A DNA stretch of 64,000 nt from Euborellia annulipes (GCA_023213315.1 JAKCPI010012724.1:1-64000); one strand, 5' to 3'. Numbered from the stretch's first letter, positions 22,130-34,600 are shown. Numbers and translations: made by a program. Notes: generated by a model from the sequence alone, not told the origin.

Positions 22130-22855
22130 ATGAAGGTCTACTATTTGTTATTTGCACTTGGTAAATATATTTTTAACGTTGACTTAAAGTAAATTTACAA
22201 AAAAACTTTATTTTTTTTATATAAATATTCAATATATTTATTCATCATATGGGAAAATTTCAAAAAAAAAAACTTATTAAAAAATTTATATTAAATAATT
22301 ATCTGAAATTTTTCGAGATAGGAGAAATTGTGTAAATTGAGAAAGGATGAGGAAAATTTATAGGAGTAGGTGATTTAAGTTTAAAAAGAAGGTAAAAATT
22401 TAGTTAATTACTTAAAAAGTTTACTTTTAGTCACTTACGGGGGACGCCACTGATCGAAAATTAAAAACAACTTGAGAAATGTGGAGTAAAGAAAGGAAGA
22501 GTAATAGGACTCAAACATTTAATTTTTTTCAGCCTTAGTTTTAGGTTTATCTTATGCAGAACCCGATTGCCAAACTATTAAAGCCTGCACACTTCTCTAT
22601 GCTCCAATTTGTGCAAAAGATACAGTTGCAGGAGTCTTCAAGACTTTCCCCAACGAATGTTCCTTGAAGGCTCACAATTGCGGCAACCAAATACGTAAGT
22701 CTTTTATCATTTTTTTTTTTTTTTTTGTAAATAATTCAAGTGCTTTTATCCTTTCTCTAATCTATATTTATATAGATAAGAAAACTACAGAGTTAATTAT
22801 CAATATCTTTTTTTTTTTTATAGAATTCATGCAAGTGAAAAAAGGAGTATGTTGA
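22130..22855 (+). CDS. Kazal-type serine protease inhibitor, single domain, secreted (paralog 1)
   Basis: Three exons (22130-22160, 22533-22694, 22824-22855) give a 74-aa protein. Residues 1-19 are a signal peptide (MKVYYLLFAL...). The mature part has six cysteines at 23, 29, 37, 53, 60 and 74, spaced C-x5-C-x7-C-x15-C-x6-C-x13-C, with APIC and the FPNEC motif of Kazal domains. By the usual Kazal register the reactive P1 residue is the second after cysteine 2, here Leu31 (C-T-L-L-Y-A-P-I-C). That predicts inhibition of chymotrypsin-, elastase- or subtilisin-like enzymes outside the cell. Exon 1 (31 nt) and exon 3 (32 nt) have the same lengths and phases as in the gene at 30403, so the two are tandem duplicates about 8 kb apart. 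Small size and layout resemble vasotab-like arthropod proteins. Confidence 0.9.
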
Positions 22856-22971
22856 AAAATAACATCTAAATATACGAAGATTTATTTTGGATCCCACCTA
22901 AAATAAGAGATGTTGATTTCGTATTCAAGATAATGAAGTGATATGCCAGATAAAGATTCATTTTATTATTT

Positions 22972-23027
22972 AATAAAATTTTCTTTGTCTATTCTAAATT
23001 AATTTATTCTCTTAATTTTTGAATAAA
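22972..23027 (+). terminator. Polyadenylation signals of Kazal gene 1
   Basis: AATAAA occurs at 22972-22977 and again at 23022-23027, 117 and 167 nt after the stop codon. Either could serve. Confidence 0.5.
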
Positions 23028-23131
23028 TTATGTCTTAATTATTATTAAAATTACTACTTTTATTCAAACAATTTGATTTTTTTATTTTATTATTTACGAT
23101 TCTCTGATGCTAAGGCTATTTTCATTTTTAA

Positions 23132-23300
23132 ATGGGCCGTAACGCAGTGGTTAAGTGCTTGCTTATTGTGCTAAGGCTCAGGTGTTCGTAACCCGTCTCA
23201 TGCGACAAAACTTTATTTCAATTGAATTGGCTATGAATCATTTGAAATAAATAGGGACTGGTCTAAATAACCTCCGATGTCAAAAAAGATCTTAAAAGAA
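23132..23300 (+). repeat. SINE-B copy
   Basis: The tRNA-like head (box A-like AACGCAGTGGTTAAGTG, box B-like GGTGTTCGTAACCC) is followed by CAATTGAATTGGCTATGAAT, a GAAATAAATAGGGACTGGTC block, the core CCTCCGATGTC and a CTTAAA plus A-rich tail. It is the same family as 35023-35168. Confidence 0.75.
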
Positions 23301-24281
23301 AAGAAAAAAAAACTTTCAAATTAGAATTTACGGCAGCGCGGTAAAATGAAATGATAGGAAAAAAATTAATGGTGAAATTTTTAGCTGAAAAATCATTCTT
23401 TCTAATTGTATATTCATCATAATTATACCTCTTAAGACAGAGGAGTTATTCAAGCCCCTAAACTTTTTCGTGCATGCCTCCCTACCCCGCCATTATACAC
23501 ACATGCATTGTAAGACGTTGTCAGGTCAAAAAAATTTTGCTAATGGCTTTCGTTTTTTTTTTTTTAATTCCATTGAAATTATCAACAACACCGTTCTTTC
23601 TGAAGTAATAGACAACAAGTTTTATGGAAGACTAACTAACGTAAGTCCCCTCTAGTAAGATTTAAATTAAAAAAAAAAAAAAATCTTAACAAGAACTACA
23701 AGACAGGTGTCCTATTTTCTAAAAAATAAATAAGTTTTTTTTTTTCTTTATTTTCCGACCTTTGACCTTGGGTCATTCAGCCCCACTTTTTATAATACAT
23801 AAATAAATAAGTTAAAAGAATAATATTTGAAAAATTCTTTAAACTTTGACAAACAAAGATCAAATAAAATTTTGGTATAAGAAAGTCTACGCAAGTGTAT
23901 AATGGCTGTTGTATAAACTTATCTTTTTACTGGTCAACGCACTATAGCTGAATCTCTTTTTAAAGTTAGGGAAAGAGATCAAGTAACCGAAATATATGTT
24001 TAAATTAAATATATAATACTATTTATATCAATAGTATAAAATTAATGTTATCATTAGAAAGATATAAAAAAAATTATCATCTGTGGTTATCAAAAGATCA
24101 AATAAAATTAAATATACTTCAAGTTAATTAATTAAGGGAATGTCAACAAACAAAAAGTGTCATCACCTCAAGTTAATTGATTTCTTAAATTTTCGTATTT
24201 TATATCGAACAAAAAACTGCGAATTATTCACTAGATATCGAATGGAAAAAAAAAAAAAATTATATAAATATTAATAAAAAA
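23301..24281. other. Intergenic, no gene seen
   Basis: AT-rich with several A and T runs. No bounded repeat or coding exon was recognised. The string AGTTAATTAATTAAGGGAAT followed by GTCAACAA (24123-24151) recurs near 27159-27190, so part of it is an unnamed repeat. Confidence 0.4.
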
Positions 24282-24679
24282 TATGGTGTGACTAGTCGCA
24301 CAGCAAACAACTTTCTCTTACCCCTCGGAAAGAGAAAGGTGTGTACTGTGCTTGTCACACCAGATTTTTTGTGTTGAGATATATTTAGTTTCCGACAGAA
24401 GATGTAAAATTTATAAGTATGGGAAAATATTTGCATAGCAACCATAAGAGAAATTCCTATCTTCCCAATGAAGAACAAGAGTAAAGTGATCTTCAGAAGA
24501 TATCAATGGCAAAATGAGAATATACATTTTAAAGAGCATCTAAAAAATGATTTTTGAATTAAAAAAAAAATCGTTGGAGCGAATTTAGAGAAAATCGAAA
24601 AAAAAAAATGTCGACATCGAACCAATACTTTCTCTCTATATATATTAACATAGGCCTATATATAGGGGTAAGAGAAAGT
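24282..24679 (-). repeat. HP family element, internally deleted
   Basis: The - strand order is 3' foldback (24282-24371, closing CACACCAGATTTTT), ATATATTTAGTTTCCGACAG, the middle region with a deletion that removes the X-box core, and the 5' foldback ending GGGTAAGAGAAAGT. Confidence 0.8.
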
Positions 24680-24783
24680 AATACCGGTATACAGATCACA
24701 ATGGGGAAGGGTTTAATGCAGGCGAAAGAAGGTTGGGAGGAAGCAAGTAAACAAGCAAAAATACGAGAAACCTGCTTTATACT

Positions 24784-24966
24784 CATGGGCGTAACTAGAA
24801 AATTTGGCTGGGGAGGGGGGCCATGGGACCAGCTATTCTCCGGAGGGCCTGGAAAGCTCCATATTTTCTCAATTTTTCTTGGGACAGAGAGCTTTCTGAG
24901 GGGGGGGGGGGGGTCAGGAGCCTTCTGGGGGCCATGCCCCTCCGGCACCCCCTTGTTACGCCCATG
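24784..24966. mobile_element. hAT-type MITE, CATGGGCGTAACTAG family
   Basis: Inverted termini CATGGGCGTAAC and GTTACGCCCATG, with a G run at 24901-24912. The flanking 8-mers (TTTATACT, CTTCTCCC) do not match, so the duplication is lost or the ends have recombined. Confidence 0.75.
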
Positions 24967-25792
24967 CTTCTCCCTCCCCTAACGCGTTACGTAATATGTG
25001 GACAACCCCTAAGGTATTTATTTAAAATTTATATAATATTCGTTTATTTAATAAAAATTGGGAGTGCGGAGATTGCTAATAAAGAGAAATAAAAAAAAAA
25101 CTGTTTGATAATTTTATATACAGTAAAAAGGGAAAATTTCAGAGAATATAGAACGATGATCCTTTTTACTATCATTTGATTGGTTGAACGGATGGTTAGA
25201 TTAAGATAAAAATATATTCTTTAATTATTAAATTTTAGTGGCATGTGAATATTCTCTAGGAAATTCTAAACTCATTACAAAAAATCCGATGCGAATTGGA
25301 TGTGCGGTTTCCGAGTTATAGACAATTGAATTATCAAGATTTTTATTCATTTCCAATATAATTATTTCAAGCTCTTAGTTTGGCCGAAGGAGGGAGGGTC
25401 GTGGGTGACAGGTTCCCTCACCCCACTGCTCGGTTGTTGCTGAGGAGATAAACGCGCCAGGCGCCCTCCCCTCTTTTCTAAGAAAAATGATTTCCCTTTT
25501 TAAAAATAATAATTTAACACCTTTTTTTTTAAGTTGAATTTTTTTTTTTTGGACATTTGGAAGAAATATAAAAATTGAACGAGAAAATAAAAATTAATTA
25601 AGCAGTCAGAGAATATTGCCAAATAAATGATAGTTATATATTTAGTTAGATGTAAAATCTTTCAATTCTTCATTATCACATGGTTGTTATAAATATTTAT
25701 TTGAACACAAGTGATATTTCGCTCTTGTATTACTGTAAGGTAGTTAAATATCAAAGTGTAAAATTTAATTTAGATGAAATGATTTGAGTACT
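24967..25792. other. Intergenic, no gene seen
   Basis: AT-rich except for a GC-richer stretch near 25380-25480. No coding exon or bounded repeat was found. Confidence 0.4.
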
Positions 25793-26252
25793 TAAAACAA
25801 TTTTCACAAAATATTACTGATGTACTTTTTAAAAGGGCATCTAAATAATTGATTTATATGAATTTTATAATCTAAAAAGTAAAAGATTTAAATTCTGTTA
25901 CCATGGCAAACATTTCACCTATCTTTCCTACGAAGAACAAGAGTAAAGTGGTCTTCAGAAGATTTCAACGGCAAAATGAGAATATACATTTTAAAGAGCA
26001 TCTAAAAAATAATTGATTTATTAATTAAAAAAAAAAAAAAAAAAATGTTAGAGCGAATTTTGAGAAAATCGAAAAAACTGAAAAAACTACATCAGTAAAG
26101 TACTAGTAGGCTACTTTTTGGCTGATTTTGAATAAAAGCTTATTTCCACGCCTCAGGGGGGTGTCTAACTTAAATATAAAATTTCACCGTCCTAGCTCAA
26201 TTCCTTTATGCTTAAAATTGAACTCACAGAGGCAAGAGAATGTAAAAAAAAA
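25793..26252 (-). repeat. HP family element, degraded, no 3' foldback
   Basis: Contains the mutated X-box GTTACCATGGCAAA (about 25898), AAGAACAAGAGTAAAGTGGT, the CATCAGTAAAGTACTAGTA stretch and a degraded end AGGCAAGAGAATGTAAAAA. The 3' foldback has been replaced by other AT-rich sequence. Confidence 0.7.
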
Positions 26253-26927
26253 AAAAATAAAATAAAATAAATAAATATCTCACGCCCCCCCCCCCCCTGC
26301 CCGTGAGATATTTATTTGGTTCCCAATGGGGCCGTGACTCAAAAAGTTTAACAAGCACTGAACTAAAGGTCTAAAGGGATGGATTTTATTATTTAATATA
26401 TTTATGAGAAATAAGCATCGTTTTGATTGAAGACAAAATATTTTGAAATTTTATTTTTTCTCAAAGGATTGAATTTTTTATAGATAAATAGGCTGTCTTT
26501 TATTCTTATAGTTAAATAAAATTTCTAATAAAATTTTATAAAAGCATAAAAAGATGAAATCAATCAATTTGGCAATTATTTCAAATGATGGGAGAGCATC
26601 AATTTGTTTTTTCTAATTCGATCGGCGCCCAGAGTGTAGGCAGGGAGCCTCGCTTCACTCTTGTCTAGGCTTTTCTTCACGCGCAGATTCGCTTTTCAAA
26701 AAGTCGCTATATCTCTCTTATTTTTCGTTGGATTTGTGGAAAAATGCAAAACTGGTCTTTTCAATCAATTATAAAGCTATAGACATTTTTTTATTTAACT
26801 ACGACCACATAAAATGGGGGTTTATTAATTGCCTTTTACATCTTCAAATTTTAACTGCCTCTTTCATTTTCTAATTATCCTAATTTATTGTTTTTAATTA
26901 AATAAACACATTTAGGCCTTGATATTG
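26253..26927. other. Intergenic, no gene seen
   Basis: A C run lies at 26285-26297. The segment 26580-26790 resembles 12640-12830 in inverted orientation (dispersed repeat). No coding pattern. Confidence 0.4.
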
Positions 26928-27081
26928 ATGGCTGGGGGGGGGGGGGCATGGGCTATCCTCCGGTGGGCCTGGAAAGCCCCATATTTTCTCAATTTTTCTT
27001 GGGGCAAGAAGCTTTCTGGGGGGGGGGGGCGAGCCTTCTGGGGGGGCAGCCCCCCTCGGCACCCCCCTAGTTACGCCCATG
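26928..27081. mobile_element. hAT-type MITE, CATGGGCGT family, left end lost
   Basis: The right end CTAGTTACGCCCATG and internal AGCCCCATATTTTCTCAATT match the copies at 13107 and 24784. The left terminus is missing. G runs are at 26935-26946 and 27018-27029. Confidence 0.7.
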
Positions 27082-27812
27082 TTTATACTATTTAAACTTA
27101 TGCACAAATATTTGTCCCAATCTAACATAAGGCCATCATCAGTGTAGAACATATTCTTCAAGTTAATTAATTAAGAGAATATCAACAAGCAAAAAAATTG
27201 TGATCACGTGAACAGAAGTTCTCAAAGTTATTTCATCTATCGTCCATTTTGAGAATCAATTATTTTTTAGCCCCCAAAATAAAATTTTTAACTTTACCAT
27301 ATCTTAAACATCACAATTGTAGTCATTACTTTAATTATTAAAGTAATTATTGCAATTGAAACGGGATAAAACTGATTGATATGGCACCCTATAATTAAAG
27401 TTTAATTTAATTATAATGGGTCATATCAGTTTTATCCCGTTTCTGAGTTAGAATCTTATTTCATTTCAACCAAAATTTAGGATTATTCAAACAAACCTGT
27501 AATGTCTGACTTTATATAGAGCTGCTGGAAATCCAACCCTTTCTCAAAAGTCTTATATGTTTCGCAAATCTTAAATATTAAATTAGAGATGCTTGGTGGG
27601 ATGATCTCCGACTAATAGCCAAAATAAATTTAAAAAAAAAAAAAAAAAAAATTGAACTGTTCAATATTAGACCTATAAGTTTTTTTTTCTTTATTTTCCG
27701 GCTGTGACCCGAAGCCATTCAGCATTCAAAATTTTTTTGGTTACAATATTGTACATTGTATATATAATACATATTAATAAGTACATAGATATTATAAGTT
27801 ATAAAATATATT
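27082..27812. other. Intergenic, with a short inverted repeat
   Basis: CAATTGAAACGGGATAAAAC (27353) and its inverse near 27420-27445 (GTTTTATCCCGTTTC) form a foldback around 27400 that also covers TGATATGGCACC and GGGTCATATCA. No gene is seen. Confidence 0.5.
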
Positions 27813-27815
27813 AAA

Positions 27816-28754
27816 AAATCTGGTGTGACTGGCGCACAGCACACAACTTTCTCTTATCTTCGGTAAACGAAAGTTGTGTTCTGTGCTTTTCACACCAGAT
27901 TTTTTGTGTCGACATGTATTTAGTTCCCGAGTCGGGGGTATATAGAAATTTTTTCGGGGGGCCGAACTCAAAAATTTTTCTACGGAAAATTTTTTTTTTA
28001 AGAAACTATATTTTTTTCACACGAAATTTTTTGGGGACCATTTTTTCTATTGCGGAACCAAAGTTGTCCATCCTGCGGAAAAATTTGTTGCGCTGATGTC
28101 TGTATATCTCTATATATGTATATGTGTTTGGGAAATTTCGGGGGGCCCGGGCCCCCCGGCCCCCCCCCCCATAAATACCCCCTGTTCCCGACAGTACGGA
28201 ACATATGAATTCAGATGTAAAATTTATAACTATGGGAAAATATTTATATTTTGTTACCATGGCAACCATTTCTCCTATCTTCCCTATGAAACACAAGAGT
28301 AAAGTGGTCTTCAGAAGATTTCAATTGCAAAATGAGAATATACATTTTAAAGAGAATCTAAAAAATAGTTGATATATGAATTTTAAAAAAAATCGTTGGA
28401 GCAAATTTTGAGAAAATCGAAAAAAACTGAAAAAGTACATCAGTAAAGTACTAGTACTCTTTGGCCGATTTTGATTAAAAGCTTATTTTTTCGGTCCCGG
28501 GGGGTGTTTAACTTAAATATAAAATTTCAGCCTCATAGCTCAATTCCTTCATGCTTAAAATTGAACACCCACCCACCCACACACCCACACACACACACAC
28601 AGACAGACCATGTCGCGAAAACCACTTTTTTTGGATTCAGGGGACCTCAAAACGTGAAAATCCATCAAAATCTCGACATCAAATTTTTGACATGAATCCA
28701 ATACTTTCTCTCTATATATATATTACATATATACATAGGTAAGAGAAAGTAATA
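27816..28754 (-). repeat. HP family element, full length but split by a hAT MITE
   Basis: Both foldbacks, the X-box (28253-28266) and the TG-rich array (about 28570-28605) are present on the - strand. The element at 27932-28184 interrupts the TAGTTTCCGACAGTAC segment. Confidence 0.85.
27932..28184. mobile_element. hAT-type MITE, GGGGGTATATAG family, inside HP
   Basis: A relative of the element at 20212-20384: termini GGGGGTATATAG and ATAAATACCCCCTG, flanked by TTCCCGAG and TTCCCGAC (7 of 8 bases). It carries a long C run at its right side (28161-28170). Confidence 0.8.
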
Positions 28755-28906
28755 AAAAAATATACTGTATTTTGTAGAAAATTTTCTAAAATTTAAAATA
28801 TTAGATAGTATTAATTTTACTTTCGTTTTGTTTTTATATTGAATTAATTTGAAAAATATGTATTTTGTAAACGTTTTGGTCCAATGGCGTGTGGCAAAAA
28901 AAAAAA

Positions 28907-29932
28907 TCTGGTGTGACTGGCGCACAGCACACAACTTTCTCTTACCCTTCGGTAAGAGAAAGTTGTGCACCGTGCTGGTCACACCAGATTTTTTGTGTCG
29001 AGATATATTTAGTTTCCCATAGCAACTTAGTTTCAAACTTGCATTTTAAATGTTGACTGGTTGAAATAAACTATGGTTATTTTTCAAAATTTTAATCTCA
29101 TATTTGGACATTTTATACACAATATAGAATCGTAAATAAATACAAAATTTCATAAGAATTGGAAAAAAAAATTTTAAATGCGTAAAAAGTTCCAAAGGGG
29201 GACCCCCTGTTGAATCGAAATTAACATACAAATCCCTATAGGAAATTAACATTGTTTCTATGCGAAGATAAGGTGGAAAGGGAAGGAGTAGAGAGAGACG
29301 ATAATGTTTGCAAGTGGGAGAGATATATATATATGTTTTCTTGGAAACAATTAAAACAGAAATAAAAAAAATAAATGGGAATTTAAATAATAATTGATTT
29401 TTAATCTAATAAAAAGAAAAAGATTTAAATTCCGTTACCATGGCAACCAGTTCTATCTTTCCTATGAAGAACAAGAGTAAAGTGGTCTTCAGAAGATTTC
29501 AACCGCAAAATGAGAATATACATTTTAAAGAGCATCTAAAAAATAGTTAATTTATGAATTTTAAAAAAAATCCTTGGAGGGAATTTTGAGAAAATCGAAA
29601 AAAACTGAAAAAGTACATCAGTAAAGTACTAGTACTTTTTGGACGATTTTGTTCAAAAGCTTATTTTGAGATTCTTCAAAGGTACTTAAGTTAAATATAA
29701 AATTTCAACCCGGTAGCTCAACTCCTTCATGCTAAAAATCTGTCCACACACACACAGACACACACACAGACACACACACGCACACACACACAGACCAATT
29801 TGCGGGACCCACTTTTTTGGACTCAGGGGACCTCAAAACATGTATATCCATCAAAATCTGGACATCGAATTTTTGACATGATCGCAATACTTTCTCTCTC
29901 TATATATTTCATATATAGGCTAAGAGAAAGTA
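28907..29932 (-). repeat. HP family element with an internal replacement
   Basis: The 3' foldback (28907-28995) and the following GAGATATATTTAGTTTCCCA are intact. About 370 bp of unrelated sequence (29025-29395) follows, and then the remainder from the X-box (29434-29447) to GCTAAGAGAAAGTAAAAA. The foldback pairs almost perfectly over some 40 bp. Confidence 0.75.
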
Positions 29933-30338
29933 AAAATTAAGTTATTGTTTTAATTAATTTAATAAACACGTAAAACCAGGGGGGAAGAGGGGTTTCAGGG
30001 TTAAAAGTCCGCAGGGAACTTTTTGTCTTTTTTAAAAAATATTTTTGCATTTATTTAAATATTACTAGCCATACCCCTCCCCTCCTCAAGGATCCAGTAT
30101 AATCCAATCAAACTGGCGAGTTAAAAAAAAAATGATAATCTTCCCCTCTAGTCTCTTGTGCCACTGATATAGTATGTTAATTTCCCAAATAATTTTCCCA
30201 GATTCTCTAAAATATAAAATAAAAAAATTGAAGCGGTTCTCTTTTATTTTTTTAATCTTGTAATTAATAGGTAAATAAAGTGTAGGAGAGAACTGTTTAA
30301 ATAAAATTCCCCTTCTCCTCCATTCATCTCTTTCAGGT

Positions 30339-30375
30339 TATATAAATAGAATGCAATCAACCTCTGGGATTCACT
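30339..30375 (+). promoter_or_regulatory. TATA box region of Kazal gene 2
   Basis: CAGGTTATATAAATAG has TATATAAA at 30339-30346. An initiator-like ATTCACTT lies at about 30370-30377, and the ATG is at 30403. The box is the same as the one before Kazal gene 1. Confidence 0.6.
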
Positions 30376-30402
30376 TGTTGGAAAGGACATCATTACATTA
30401 CG

Positions 30403-31318
30403 ATGAAACTGCTCGTTCTGCTCTTTGCTCTAGGTAAATTTAATGCAATCAAAGCGAATTTTTTGTTTGCCTCTGACTATACAATCTCATCAACTCTTCC
30501 TATATAGATTTATGTATTTTTCTTTTTTAACAATTTTTCTTTTCATTCCTCAGCTCTCACCTGTGGCGTTGTTTTTGGAGAAGATTGTAAATTTGCTTGC
30601 CCGGACAATTATAGTCCAATTTGTGGTCATGATACAAATTTGAATAAGGATAGAACGTTTCCGAATGAATGTACTTTGAGGGCATATAATTGTATTAATA
30701 AACAAAGTGAGTTCTTAATAATTTTTCAAGACTTTCGCATCTGACAATTAGAGCCCGTATATTCAAATCATTTGGTAGACATAATATATTTTGCATACAT
30801 TTTAGTCGTATCTCATGTCTTCTGGATTCAAACCAAGATTTTCTACTTTTGCGGTGGAAAAGCGGGAAGTCATGATTCGAGTCCAGGGGCGCGATATACC
30901 CACTAAAACACAAACTTGCATTGCAAATTTATCTTAAACGATAAATTTACTTACGGTTGTTTTAGAGACTTGAAAACCTCAATTTCAAACAAAACTCTAT
31001 TTTAATTGTTCAGAACGGGAAATCAAATTCTAACACAGTGGCACAAGCAGGTGGAAGAAGTTTTGGAGGTTTATCCCACAGTAGAGAGAAAATAATACCA
31101 CTATAGTTTGAAATTGTTTTTTTCATTTGTTGTTATTATTAATTATTAAATAAAAAAGGAGAGATCCTTAAAAAATATAACCTTCCTCCAAGACGGAAAT
31201 CCTAGGGTGCCTAAGACAAGGAACGAAGTTTTTACTTATTTGATAAGGTTTGTATTTTTATTTTTATTTTAATTTTTTTTTTTTAGGTTTCACTCAAACT
31301 AAAAAAGGACCTTGCTGA
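30403..31318 (+). CDS. Kazal-type serine protease inhibitor-like protein, secreted (paralog 2)
   Basis: Exons 30403-30433, 30554-30706 and 31287-31318 encode 71 aa: a signal peptide (MKLLVLLFAL...) and one Kazal domain. Cysteines at 22, 26, 34, 50, 57 and 71 give C-x3-C-x7-C-x15-C-x6-C-x13-C. SPICGHD and FPNEC are typical, and KKGPC ends the chain like KKGVC in paralog 1. The position that would be P1 is Asp28 (C-P-D-N-Y-S-P-I-C), which is unusual for an inhibitor of trypsin- or chymotrypsin-like enzymes. It may have changed target or lost inhibition, as proposed for vasotab-like proteins. Exon lengths and phases match paralog 1, so a tandem duplication is clear. The next gene, on the - strand, converges on it. 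Confidence 0.9.
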
Positions 31319-31372
31319 AACAACTGCCTTTAATAATTCTATCATTAATACTCTGATACTCAATGTATTGAA

Positions 31373-31378
31373 AATAAA
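31373..31378 (+). terminator. Polyadenylation signal AATAAA of Kazal gene 2
   Basis: Begins 55 nt after the stop codon. The converging - strand gene has its own candidate signal about 200 bp away. Confidence 0.6.
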
Positions 31379-31573
31379 TATAATTTAAAATTATTTTGTT
31401 TTTTATTAAATTTATAGTACTTGGCATATTAACATTTCTCTAAGTATAAAATAAATATCGTACATATAAGAATAATGAATAAAGATTTAGCCAACTCCTA
31501 AGACTCTTTGGGAAATATATTTATTTCTCCATAAGCAATACAAATATTATTTTTGTTAGTAAAGATATGAATT

Positions 31574-31582
31574 ATTTTATTT
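31574..31582 (-). terminator. Candidate polyadenylation signal of the - strand gene 31659-37917
   Basis: The + strand string TTTTATTTA reads as AATAAA on the - strand, about 80 nt after the proposed TAG stop. Confidence 0.35.
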
Positions 31583-31658
31583 ATATGCTGTACATTTTAA
31601 AATAGGAGTTTATATCTACAATATTTACAAAAAAAAAAATACAAAATTCATTAATAGA

Positions 31659-34600
31659 CTATAAATTATTATTAATATTATAATGAATCTGAAAAAAAAA
31701 TAGAAAAAATTTTAATGTCTTTCTGAAAAATACTTTATTAAAATCTAACAAAAAGTTCCTACCTGAAAATCATCCATAAGTTTTAAAACTCGGGCTGTGG
31801 TCAGAAGATCCGGAATTGATCTGCGTCTCCTTTTTCCATTAGTCATTAACACTAAATTTGCGTTACTATCATTTTGTCCTTGCAATTTTCGAATAAGTTG
31901 CTGTAACAAATAATTCAAAGTTATGAGTTAAAATAAATAATTTACTTTTGGATATAAAATATGAAATACTCATAGAAATAAATGAGGAAATTTGAAAATC
32001 CAAAAATTATAATAGGCTTAATCAAAATTCTCTATAAGGTTTATTCTAAGGAACAATATTCATATATTTGAAAAAATGTATAGGCCTACCAAGAAAATTA
32101 ACTGCACTTCAACCATTTAGAAATCGTTCTTGAACACGCCGATAATATATAATATTGTAATTTGTTTATAATAAACAACACATTTATTTTTTAAGTAATT
32201 TATTGATGTCAGTTATATCAAGTTTTATTGAAATCTTAATTGAACGTTGAATCAAAAAGCGTGACGCACGAATAAAGATAATTTTTTATTCAGAAAAAGC
32301 AAAAATAATTAAAGAAATACAGAGCACCTCTCATAACGAGTAATTCGTATAACGAGCAAATTAAATTATAAAAGAATGACTCGCTTAACGAGCGACTTTT
32401 CGCATAACGAGTACAAAACACGGAAAAAATGTCTCTCCAATTAGTTTATAATTTGGCTTTTATATTTAATATTTTCGCGCTTTTAAATTTAGTTGTTACA
32501 ATTTACAAAAAAAAAATTTTATTTAATTTAAAATGTAGAAGTAGTGTCGCTTGTGATCCTCCATTTTCTCAAACTTCTGTTATAGTGTTAAATGTACATA
32601 AAAAAAAATTAATTGAATTTATTATTAGGAAGTTAATCAGGAAATAGATTTGTAATTTTTTGTGAGAAAAATTTATTAAACTCTTTCAAAAATATCTCAG
32701 AAGAAAAAGTCGAAAGAAAACAGCCATAAGAGTGTATTTTTTCGACATGGAACGCATTAACGTATTTTACATCAATTTGTTCGAAATAGTGACTGTGAGA
32801 TAGTATAGATATAGATAGTATATAGATGTATAGATGGATGCCCACATTTATCCATTTTTACATCAATTTATGTAAATATTAATTTATCGGAGACAACAGC
32901 ATTGGATAGGGGGGAGTGGAGAGGGGGAATAAGGTCCGCCGACCCCTCACCGCAGGAATAATAAGGGCGAGGACAGAAGACATTAATTTATATGAGAAAA
33001 ATTGTTTCGTATAACGAGTGTTTCGCTTTACAAGTTTGATTCTGGAACGAATCAAACTCGTTAAGCGACGTTCCACTGTATATTAATTGTAAATTTCTAA
33101 ATTAAATAAGAAAATCGTAAATATTTATCGGAACAGATTAAAAGTTAATTAAAAATTAATAAACAATGGTCTAATCCTGATTAAAGATTTTTATATTTCA
33201 ATGATCCCGGAAGACTATAAACGGCAGGTTTTTTTTTAGATGAAATTGTTATTAAAAACATTTTCGCAATGGTAATGTCACGAAATCAAACACCTATATA
33301 GATAAAAATGACTAGACCTCTCAAGTAAGTGATAGCATCATTTTCTGATAAAATTGAATTTAGCACAATGACAAATAAGTGAATTCATTTTCCAAATTAT
33401 CATAATGAGTTGATAGTGAAATATTATGAAATTGTTCCATCATTATTTTGTATCGACTTTTTGATTTTATAATTTTTATTAATATTAATTTACCCCTCTA
33501 TTCTTTGTAGTGTTTTTTAATAAATATAATAATTAGAGCAGATAGAGAATGCTGTTAGGCATTAAGACCCTAATGAAAAAATCTTTTTTCGGGTAGATTT
33601 TTAACGTGAAGAAGAATTCGCATACTGGATGTCTAGCTTTGTATACGTGGGAGAATATTGTTACGATTTTTTATGTATTATAGATCAGCAAGTAAAAAAA
33701 TTAAATTGAATTATACAAATAAAAACACCAGAGGCGTACCGAGGGGGGGGGCGGTCCGCCCCAGGCCCCGAATCGGCATAGGCCCCCAAATATTTGTTTT
33801 GGAGAGGCTCCGGGGCAGCAGAAAAATTTAGTTTCCAAAAAAAAAAAAAAAAAAAAAAAAAAGGTAAAATAATTTCAACAGGAGAGGAAAAAAAATGTTT
33901 CGCAGGGTGGAAAAACAAAGTTGAGGATAAAATTTTCCCGCAAGGTGGCAAAAATTTCGTCTTCCAAAAAAATAAGGTAAAATAATTTTTTCAGGAGAAG
34001 AAAAAAAAATTTCCGCAGGGTGGAAAAATAAAGTTTCGAAAAAAAGTTTTTCCACATTGAACTCTTGTATGTGGAAAATGTTCTTCTAGTTTCGCCTCAG
34101 GCCTCCAACTGTCTCGGTACGCCTCTGAAAAACTCTGAGTTATTTGTTTCAAATTATTTATTAATAATAAATCAAAACTTAATATGTGATTCGATACTGA
34201 TCTGTCATTTTCAGAAGTGATTTCTTAACTTAATTAAGTGTTGATTTATTATTAATAAATAATTTGAAACAAATAACGGAATTTTTTGTATATTTCAATT
34301 TACAAAATGTTTTGAAACTTTAAATAATAGAATTAAATAAAGATTGTATAAGTAAAATATTAATTAGGCTCTAGGAAGAGGCATTTGAATTATTGTATTA
34401 ACTTAACGATCTACAATAATTGCAGATAATGAATGTTGAGTCATTATATTAGATAGGAGCACCACCCTAAGACAAGACATTAAGAACCATCTGTGGTAGT
34501 AATCTATGGAGGGAGGAGCAATTATTACGAGGACAATGTTAAATTTAGCAAGGGGTGGAACTCACCTGAACCAATTTGATGAGATAGACGGCAAATAGCA

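Noticed and set aside
24559..25092. ORFs of 129, 124 and 89 codons
   Set aside because: They span an HP copy and a hAT MITE with G runs, giving poly-Gly and poly-Pro peptides.
30695..30913. 72-codon - strand ORF in Kazal gene 2 intron
   Set aside because: No splice context or homolog-like composition. It overlaps the intron of a well-supported + strand gene.
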